Positions 6,716 to 11,775 of a stretch of DNA of 11,775 bases are shown here, one piece after another. The translations under genes were made by a program, and so were the position numbers. The notes beneath the pieces were generated by a model. That model was not told where the DNA came from. It worked only from the letters and a program-made list of their open reading frames with translations, and did no database searches. Origin of the DNA: SIAF01 sp046152955 (lineage in GTDB: Bacteria; Planctomycetota; Planctomycetia; Planctomycetales; Planctomycetaceae); the NCBI GenBank assembly GCA_046152955.1, contig JBJXGA010000049.1, positions 1 through 11,775 of the forward strand, given 5' to 3'. Within the stretch, counting starts at the first letter, position 1. Every line of letters starts with the position of its first letter.

Positions 6716-7954
6716 TCACCAGGGATACACATCAACGGATGTCCCGGAGGCATACAGTGTGTCTGGTTGAGTGAAGGCCACCATGCCGTTGGCGGCCACG
6801 GTGGCCGACAAATCGGCTGAACCGACCCACGGAACGGTTGAGACTTGCGGCCCCTCCCTGGTCCATTCCCACCGAGCCGGGTGATACGTTGGTCGATTTC
6901 CGCGATTGAAATGTTCTCCCAACAGCCGGGCGGGAACGGGGGAGGGCTCCGCCGGAGTCATCCCCATCAATCGTCGCAAGGCGGTTCGAGCGAACAATTC
7001 GCAGCAAACCATACTGCTAACTGGATTTCCGGGCAAGCCGAATATATAGCAGCAGGATCCCCCCAGGGACTCTCCCCCCTCCGATCGGACATAGACTCCA
7101 AACCAGAGGGGCTGCCCCGGCTTGATCTGCACCTTGTGGAAAACCTGACGAACACCCATCTCCGCCAAGACCGACGGCACCAGATCGAGCTTACCGGCAG
7201 AGACTCCGCCGGACAGGAGAAGCATGTCGCACTGCAATCCACGGGCGATCCGTTCGCGCAGCGACGCGGAGTCATCGCGGGCGATCCCCAGCGGCACGGG
7301 GGTCGCTCCCGCCTGCTGGAGCTGGGCCACGAGCATCGCTTCATTCGAGTTGCGGATTTGTCCGGGACCGGGCTGTTCGCTGAGCGGAACCAGTTCGTCG
7401 CCCGTGGCCAAAACCGCCACCCTCGGCCGTCCGATCGCCAAAATATGCGACCTCCCCATTTCCGCCAGACATCCCAGTTCCTGAGGCCGAAGGATTCGGC
7501 CGGCAGGGAGGACCGCATCGCCTGCGCGGCGCGACGCCCCGCGCGGCAGTATGCTCCGTCCAACCTGTACGGGCGCCGTTTCGATCTCCACTTCCTCAAA
7601 TCCCCCTTGAGATTTGAGGCGGGTCTGCTCGATTTGAACCACTGCGTCGGCCCCGGAAGGGAGCGGGGCGCCCGTCATGATTCGGATCCCCTGACCTTGC
7701 TGGACTGCGTGCTGTGGCACCTGTCCGGCGAAGACCTCTTCGATGACCCGCAATGTCCCCCGACCGTTGGGTAAATCCGCGGCACGAACGGCGTAACCAT
7801 CCATGAGCGCTTTGTCAAACGGCGGAGAATCCAGGTCCGCCGCGACGTTTTCCGCCAGAACCAACCCCAATGCGTCAGGGAGCGAAACGGACGCAGGCGC
7901 CAGCGCCTGAACCTCTTGAACGATGACTGACTGCGCCTGACTGACTGTGAGCAT
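6716..7954 (-). CDS. moeA: molybdopterin molybdenumtransferase
   Basis: Inserts molybdate into adenylylated molybdopterin to form molybdenum cofactor in the cytoplasm. The 412-residue length is normal. The ATG at 7954 gives the usual N-terminus (MLTVSQAQ) with a weak AGGG 7 bases upstream; an upstream in-frame start would add 13 unlikely residues. All family motifs are present in order: FDKALMDGYAVR (46-57), IMTGAPLPSGAD (92-103), ATGDEL (183-188), NSNEA (202-206), LSGGVSAGKLD (247-257), KPGQPLWFG (278-286) and GLPGNPVS (306-313). Residues matching the E. coli active site (Asp59, Thr100, Glu188, Asp228, from memory) are Asp52, Thr94, Glu187 and Asp257. No MogA/MoaB fusion is seen beyond the normal core. 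It lies 60 bases after the amidotransferase gene and 69 before lnt, in one probable transcription unit; no other Mo-cofactor genes are in the window. Confidence 0.95.
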   Translation of the reverse strand: MLTVSQAQSVIVQEVQALAPASVSLPDALGLVLAENVAADLDSPPFDKALMDGYAVRAADLPNGRGTLRVIEEVFAGQVPQHAVQQGQGIRIMTGAPLPSGADAVVQIEQTRLKSQGGFEEVEIETAPVQVGRSILPRGASRRAGDAVLPAGRILRPQELGCLAEMGRSHILAIGRPRVAVLATGDELVPLSEQPGPGQIRNSNEAMLVAQLQQAGATPVPLGIARDDSASLRERIARGLQCDMLLLSGGVSAGKLDLVPSVLAEMGVRQVFHKVQIKPGQPLWFGVYVRSEGGESLGGSCCYIFGLPGNPVSSMVCCELFARTALRRLMGMTPAEPSPVPARLLGEHFNRGNRPTYHPARWEWTREGPQVSTVPWVGSADLSATVAANGMVAFTQPDTLYASGTSVDVYPW

Positions 7955-8014
7955 CAAATGACCCTGAGGGGACTCACTCCTACGGAACGGCAAGACAGAT
8001 CGGGGGGATGCCGC

Positions 8015-8608
8015 TCAACTCGCCGCCGAGATGTTGAGAAAGTTTTTCAGCAGCCCGATCCCCTCATCGGTCAGAAAGCTCTCCGGGTGGAACTGCACGC
8101 CGTGAATCGGATGGCGGCGATGCCGAATCCCCATCACCTCGCGGGAGTGGCCGGCATCATCGGTCCAGGCGCAGACTTCCAGATCCTGGTGAACTTCGTC
8201 AGGACGGACCACCAGACTGTGGTAGCGAGTCGCGACGAACGGATTGCTGAGCCCGGCGAACACCCCGCGGTTGTCGTGATGCACGTGCGACACCTTGCCA
8301 TGCATCAGCCGGTCGGCCCGATTGACCTCCCAGCCAAACAACTCGCCGATGCACTGATGCCCCAGGCAAACCCCCAACACCGGAAGCCGGGGACCGAAGC
8401 GGGCGATCACGTCCTTGGAAATCCCCGCTTCGCTGGGGGTGCAGGGACCGGGGGAGACGATGATCCGCTCGGGGGCCAGGCGTTCGATTTCTTCCAGCGA
8501 AATCTGGTCGTTGCGGAAGACGCGGACATCCAGCGCGCCGTCGATCTCTCCCAGCCGCTGGACCAGGTTGTACGTGAACGAATCGTAGTTATCGATGAGC
8601 AAAATCAT
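8015..8608 (-). CDS. anthranilate/aminodeoxychorismate synthase glutaminase subunit (TrpG/PabA)
   Basis: Class I glutamine amidotransferase of 197 residues, the standard length. It releases ammonia from glutamine for a partner synthase acting on chorismate, giving anthranilate (tryptophan pathway) or aminodeoxychorismate (folate pathway). The start is set by the family N-terminus MILLIDNYDSFTYN at 8608; a longer frame to 8866 would overlap the divergent gene and has no family match. The nucleophile Cys81 lies in GVCLGHQ, and His174 and Glu176 in FHPES complete the triad. SPGPCTP (52-58) is the oxyanion-strand motif. The large subunit (TrpE or PabB) is not in the window, so TrpG and PabA cannot be told apart; many bacteria use one protein for both. 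It is the first gene of the minus-strand run and is divergent from the Ubl gene. Ribosome binding site is weak (AGGA very near the ATG). Confidence 0.94.
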   Translation of the reverse strand: MILLIDNYDSFTYNLVQRLGEIDGALDVRVFRNDQISLEEIERLAPERIIVSPGPCTPSEAGISKDVIARFGPRLPVLGVCLGHQCIGELFGWEVNRADRLMHGKVSHVHHDNRGVFAGLSNPFVATRYHSLVVRPDEVHQDLEVCAWTDDAGHSREVMGIRHRRHPIHGVQFHPESFLTDEGIGLLKNFLNISAAS

Positions 8609-8783
8609 GTCCTGAATGCTACCAGACAACCGACCTTCTGGCAGCGCTGACGGAGGAATCGGAGCCAGATTCCGATGCACGGTTGGTCGGAAATGGCGCG
8701 GTTCTTGAAATTCCCCCAGGAGTATGGCACAGTAGAACTGCTGTTCCCTCGATTCGAATCGCCCCCTGACAGAACGCGCGGAC
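8609..8783. promoter_or_regulatory. divergent intergenic region between trpG/pabA-type gene and Ubl operon
   Basis: 175 bases that should hold promoters for both directions. TTGAAA at 8705-8710 could be a -35 for the Ubl operon, but no -10 at proper spacing is clear (TAGAAC at 8733 is 22 bases away). Two overlapping 6-bp inverted repeats, GGAATC/GATTCC (8655-8673) and ATCGGA/TCCGAT (8658-8676), each with a 7-base gap, might be an operator. Assignment is by position, not by a strong motif. Confidence 0.4.
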
Positions 8784-9095
8784 ATGAGTGCCATCACAAT
8801 TGAGGTCTGGGACGCCACCGGTAATAAGAAGCAGGTGGTCGAGCTGCCAGGTGACGCCGTCGTCAACCGAGTGGTGGCGGTGCTGGTGGAGAAGATGAAT
8901 CTGCCGCGAAACAGTCCCGACGGCCAGTTGATGAGCTACAAGTTCCATCACAAAGCGAGTGGTAGGCAGTTGCTGGAGGAGGAAACGCTGGCGGGGGCTG
9001 GCGTGCGGTCGGGAGACGTGTTGCGATTGCAGCCGGAGATCACCGCCGGTCGCGGCAAGCGCTCCCCACAATGGAATCTGCGTCAACCCATCTGA
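8784..9095 (+). CDS. YukD/EsaB-like ubiquitin-like beta-grasp protein
   Basis: A 103-residue protein with a predicted ubiquitin-like fold: strand MSAITIEVWDATG, a second strand KQVVELPGD, a helix (about 24-38), the Y-K-F strand (52-54), then the TLAGAGVRSGDVLRLQPE segment (68-85) that is typical of ubiquitin and YukD-type proteins. No signal peptide or membrane segment. It has no C-terminal Gly-Gly; after EITAG it carries a basic tail RGKRSPQWNLRQPI (90-103). It is followed 30 bases later by an E1-like gene and then a JAB peptidase gene, so it is the probable substrate of both. YukD-type proteins are known with type VII secretion, but no EccC or WXG100 gene is in the window. A sulfur carrier of the ThiS/MoaD kind is the main alternative, though these end in Gly-Gly. 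ATG at 8784 lacks a clear Shine-Dalgarno sequence. Confidence 0.8.
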   Translation: MSAITIEVWDATGNKKQVVELPGDAVVNRVVAVLVEKMNLPRNSPDGQLMSYKFHHKASGRQLLEEETLAGAGVRSGDVLRLQPEITAGRGKRSPQWNLRQPI

Positions 9096-9125
9096 TCCTC
9101 AGTCTTGACAGACACACGGGCCGCC

Positions 9126-10307
9126 ATGGACCCCCTTACGCGAATTCCGGAGTTAGAGGAGGAGGACCGGTTTTCGCGGTTCCGGCTGATCAGTTGGTGG
9201 GATCAGCCCCGTCTGGCGGCCGCGCGCGTGGTGGTCATCGGCGCCGGGGCGTTGGGGAACGAGATTCTGAAGAACCTGGCGCTCTTGGGGGTGGGACGGG
9301 TCTTCGTCGCCGATTTGGACGCGGTGGAAAACTCGAATCTCTCCCGGTCGGTGCTGTTCCGCGAGGGAGACGCCGGGCAGGGCAAAGCCGATTTGGCGGC
9401 GCGCCGCGCTCGGGAAATCTATCCCGCGATGCAGGTTCAGCCGTTCCGGGGGAACATCGTCTATGACTTGGGGCTGGGAATTTTCCGCTGGGCCGATGTG
9501 ATTCTGGGGGGGCTCGACAATCGGGAGGCGCGGGTGGCGATCAATCGCGCGGCGGCCCGGACCGGCAAGGTGTGGATCGACGGAGCGATTGAACGGCTGG
9601 ATGGAGTGGCCCGCGTCTTCGACCCGGCCTGCGGGCCGTGTTACGAGTGTACGATGAATGCCGTCGATTGGCAGATGCTTGCCGCCCGCCGCAGTTGCGC
9701 CTTGTTGACACGTCCGGAGATGGAGCAAGGCAAGGTTCCCACAACCCCCACGACCGCCTCGGTGATCGCCGGAATCCAATGCCAGGAAGCGGTCAAGCTG
9801 TTGCATGGACTGGAGACCCTGGCCGGCCGGGGGTTCGTGTTCGACGGCACGACGCACCAAAGCTACGTCGTCGAGTATTCCCGCAAAGCCGATTGCGAAT
9901 CGCACGATCCGTATGATCCGATCGTGCCACTGGCGCGCAGCACCTGTTCGACGACCGCCGGCGAACTACTGGGACTGGTTCGCTCCGAACTGGGGGCCGA
10001 GGCGATCGTCGAGTTTCACCAGGATTTGTTGTCGAAACTCACGTGCCCGCGCTGCGGGGTTGAAGAAACGCGGCTGGGATCGCTGGGAAAAATCACGGAA
10101 CGGGAGGGGCTCTGTCCGGACTGCCGGGAGCCGCGCGTCCCGCACACCTACCACACGCTCCAGGGGGGAGAGGCATTCCTCGACCGGCCGTTGTCGGAAC
10201 TGGGAGTTCCCCTGTGGGAGATCGTGGTAGGGCGCGCCGGACTCGTTCAGCGCGGGTATGAATTCGCCGAAGATCGGAAAGCGATTTTAGGAGTGCTCGC
10301 TCCATGA
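9126..10307 (+). CDS. E1/ThiF-like activating enzyme with C-terminal CxxC module
   Basis: A 393-residue member of the ThiF/MoeB/E1 family, which adenylates the C-terminus of a ubiquitin-like protein with ATP. The Rossmann loop is VIGAGALGNE (Gly39, Gly41, Gly44), followed by Asp63, NSNLSR with Arg74, Lys87 and GGLDN with Asp131. CGPCYEC (169-175) supplies the usual zinc CxxC. Cys191 in RRSCALL sits 16 residues later, close to the 14-residue spacing of the catalytic Cys in eukaryotic UBA3, so it is a candidate thioester cysteine. TPTTASVIAGIQCQEAVKLLHG (207-228) is the family helix. The C-terminal part has a second zinc-ribbon-like module, CPRC (307-310) and CPDC (330-333), then about 60 residues not recognised. 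The ATG at 9126 was chosen over a TTG at 9105; neither has a good ribosome binding site. Its stop overlaps the JAB gene start (ATGA). Confidence 0.88.
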   Translation: MDPLTRIPELEEEDRFSRFRLISWWDQPRLAAARVVVIGAGALGNEILKNLALLGVGRVFVADLDAVENSNLSRSVLFREGDAGQGKADLAARRAREIYPAMQVQPFRGNIVYDLGLGIFRWADVILGGLDNREARVAINRAAARTGKVWIDGAIERLDGVARVFDPACGPCYECTMNAVDWQMLAARRSCALLTRPEMEQGKVPTTPTTASVIAGIQCQEAVKLLHGLETLAGRGFVFDGTTHQSYVVEYSRKADCESHDPYDPIVPLARSTCSTTAGELLGLVRSELGAEAIVEFHQDLLSKLTCPRCGVEETRLGSLGKITEREGLCPDCREPRVPHTYHTLQGGEAFLDRPLSELGVPLWEIVVGRAGLVQRGYEFAEDRKAILGVLAP

Positions 10308-11542
10308 CTGCTACGACACCAACCCCTGACGTCAGCCAGTTGCAGCAGGAGGGCCTGGCGCCCCAGGACTTTCCAGCCGGCCGGCGGAGAGACTTTCGCG
10401 TCCATTTCGCTCCCGAGGTTCATGCGCAGATTCTGCAGCATGCGGGGGAGAGTCATTCGCTGGAAATTTGCGGAGTGCTGGTGGGGGACTGGCGGCAGGA
10501 TGACGGAGGACCGTTTGTGTCGATCTCCGCAAGCCTGCGCTGCGACCAGGCCAAGAGCAAATTCGCCGAGGTGACTTTCACGCACGATGCCTGGGCCAAG
10601 GTCAACGCTGAGATGGACACGCGCTACGCCGACCGGCGGATCGTCGGCTGGTATCATTCGCATCCTGATTTCGGAATTTTCCTGTCCGATCGGGACGTAT
10701 TCATCCATCAGCACTTTTTTTCCGGGCCGGGACAAGTGGCGTTTGTGGTCGATCCGGTCCGAAAAACGGAGGGGGTTTTCACCTGGCAAGGGGGGAAGCC
10801 GCTCCTGACGCCGGACTACTGGATCGGATCTCGCATCCGAACCTCGGACGCCGCCGCCCGATCCCCGACCGATGCGCAGCCTGGCGAATCGATGGCGCCG
10901 GTTCAAGCCGTCCAGGGTTCCGCTTCCCTATTTTCGGGTGTGCTGTCGGTGGCCACGCTGGCGGCGCTCTTTTTGGGGGGGTATCTTCTGGCCAGCGTTC
11001 GTTCGGACTGGGAGCGGCGGACGCTGATCGAAGGGGCGGCGGCGCATTACGGAATCTGGAAGGGGCTGCGACCGGAACTGAGCCTCGAACTGGGCGCCGC
11101 GCACGGCGCCCTGGGAGGGATCGAGAACAAGTTGCGGCCCTTGGCCGCGGAGCATCTCAAACTGCTGGGAGAGGAGGCCAAACCGGCCCGCCAACAATGG
11201 GACGAAATCCGCTCGCACTTGCACGACACGCGCCGCCTGCTGGAGGAGATGGGACGGGCCTATGCGCTGTCCGAAGAGGAGCGCTCGACGCTGGAACGGA
11301 TCCTGGCGGACCGCCTGGCGGACCTCGCCCGCGCCGCAAGGAAGGGGGAAGTCGAGTCGAAGGAGGAGGGGGATGCATCCCAAGAATCGTCCGCTGGCGA
11401 TTCGCCCCGCCAGGAAGAGGGGCAGCCTCCGGAGAAGAAGCCAAAGGAGCGCTCCCAGGGGGAAGCGTCATCCCGCAAGCGGTCATCCCCCCAGCGCGAC
11501 AAGAAGTCCCCCGCCGACTCGGCATCGCCCCTGCAGGAGTGA
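10304..11542 (+). CDS. membrane-anchored JAB/JAMM (Mov34/MPN) metallopeptidase
   Basis: A 412-residue protein. The N-terminal JAB domain (about 30-165) has a full JAMM zinc site: Glu54 in LEICGVLVG, His118 and His120 in HSHP, Ser128 and Asp131 (HxHx10D), so it should be an active isopeptidase or peptidase that cuts after a ubiquitin-like C-terminus. A linker leads to one transmembrane segment (209-232, SLFSGVLSVA...YLLASV), then a largely helical, probably coiled-coil region (about 235-345), and a charged Ser/Lys/Glu-rich tail (345-412). Arg residues flank the C-terminal side of the helix, so a simple positive-inside reading conflicts with a cytoplasmic JAB domain; topology is uncertain. The ATG at 10304 overlaps the E1 stop by 4 bases and has AGGAG 10 bases upstream, showing translational coupling. 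The fusion of JAB to a membrane anchor suggests the pathway works at the membrane. Confidence 0.9.
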   Translation: MTATTPTPDVSQLQQEGLAPQDFPAGRRRDFRVHFAPEVHAQILQHAGESHSLEICGVLVGDWRQDDGGPFVSISASLRCDQAKSKFAEVTFTHDAWAKVNAEMDTRYADRRIVGWYHSHPDFGIFLSDRDVFIHQHFFSGPGQVAFVVDPVRKTEGVFTWQGGKPLLTPDYWIGSRIRTSDAAARSPTDAQPGESMAPVQAVQGSASLFSGVLSVATLAALFLGGYLLASVRSDWERRTLIEGAAAHYGIWKGLRPELSLELGAAHGALGGIENKLRPLAAEHLKLLGEEAKPARQQWDEIRSHLHDTRRLLEEMGRAYALSEEERSTLERILADRLADLARAARKGEVESKEEGDASQESSAGDSPRQEEGQPPEKKPKERSQGEASSRKRSSPQRDKKSPADSASPLQE

Positions 11543-11548
11543 ATCCGC

Positions 11549-11775
11549 ATGCCCAATTCTCATGAGCCGCTGCACATTTCGCAGGAAGATCTCTTCTCCG
11601 AGAATGTGGAAGAGTATCTGGCGATTCGCCACAGCGTCCGTCAGGCGACCGAGAATATCCCGGAACACTCGCTGTGGGTTCGCGTCGTCTATTCGAGTTG
11701 GTTTTACCTGTCGATCGCCAGCGGACTGGGGGCGATTGCCGGGTGGCTGGTTCTGGAACCGTTTTTTGACGACAA
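11549..11775 (+). CDS. membrane protein of the Ubl operon, C-terminus cut by window edge
   Basis: Starts 6 bases after the JAB stop; the ATG at 11549 has GGAG 9 bases upstream, placed within the end of the JAB gene. The open frame of 75 codons runs off the window. The visible protein begins with a hydrophilic, acidic stretch (MPNSHEPLHISQEDLFSENV) and has a hydrophobic segment at about 48-70 (SSWFYLSIASGLGAIAGWLV) with small-residue Gly/Ala spacing, then an acidic turn (EPFFDD). Arg before the helix suggests the N-terminus is inside. I do not recognise the family. Its tight spacing makes it a fourth part of the Ubl/E1/JAB operon, and it may be the membrane partner or the target of the pathway. 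Confidence 0.75.
   Translation, partial: MPNSHEPLHISQEDLFSENVEEYLAIRHSVRQATENIPEHSLWVRVVYSSWFYLSIASGLGAIAGWLVLEPFFDD

Noticed and set aside
8725..8742. Sigma-54-like promoter (TGGCAC then CTGCT) before the Ubl gene
   Set aside because: The GG and GC elements are two bases too far apart for the -24/-12 pattern.
8609..8866. N-terminal extension of the amidotransferase to 8866
   Set aside because: It would overlap the Ubl gene, and the standard TrpG/PabA N-terminus starts at 8608.
1..11775. tRNA, rRNA, riboswitch or CRISPR array
   Set aside because: No cloverleaf-like pattern, rRNA-like stretch, conserved riboswitch fold or regularly spaced direct repeats were seen by eye.

Overview
The window looks like chromosomal DNA from a member of the Planctomycetota. 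This is an inference from GC-rich codon use, often weak Shine-Dalgarno sequences, two planctomycete-style secreted DUF1573 proteins, and a ubiquitin-like/E1/JAB gene cluster of a type I associate with that phylum. No rRNA, tRNA or CRISPR array was seen.

Left and centre (1-8608) is a run of minus-strand genes. In order of transcription these are a TrpG/PabA-type glutamine amidotransferase (8608-8015), moeA (7954-6716), lnt (6646-4820), a secreted DUF1573 protein (4727-3711), a second DUF1573 paralogue (1797-736) followed by a hairpin terminator, and a sulfotransferase-like gene that runs off the left edge (594-1). The two DUF1573 paralogues are separated by a complete IS630-family element (2259-3691) that points the opposite way. 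Its transposase is split over two frames at a run of eight A. Its terminal inverted repeats each hold a hairpin that is preserved by compensatory changes. It sits in a reconstructed CTAG target inside an interrupted inverted repeat.

Right (8784-11775) is a plus-strand operon that diverges from the amidotransferase gene. It encodes a small YukD/ubiquitin-like beta-grasp protein, an E1/ThiF-like activating enzyme with a candidate catalytic cysteine and an added CxxC...CxxC module, a JAB/JAMM metallopeptidase fused to a transmembrane helix and coiled-coil tail, and the start of another membrane protein that runs off the right edge. The spacing is tight (30 bp, a 4-bp ATGA overlap, 6 bp). Together they look like a membrane-associated ubiquitin-like modification or sulfur-transfer system: the E1 would adenylate the Ubl and the JAB peptidase would trim or release it. 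No E2-like gene is visible, and the Ubl lacks a C-terminal Gly-Gly. This is the most interesting part of the window. Related Ubl/E1/JAB operons have been predicted computationally in bacteria, so the class is not wholly new, but this architecture deserves study.
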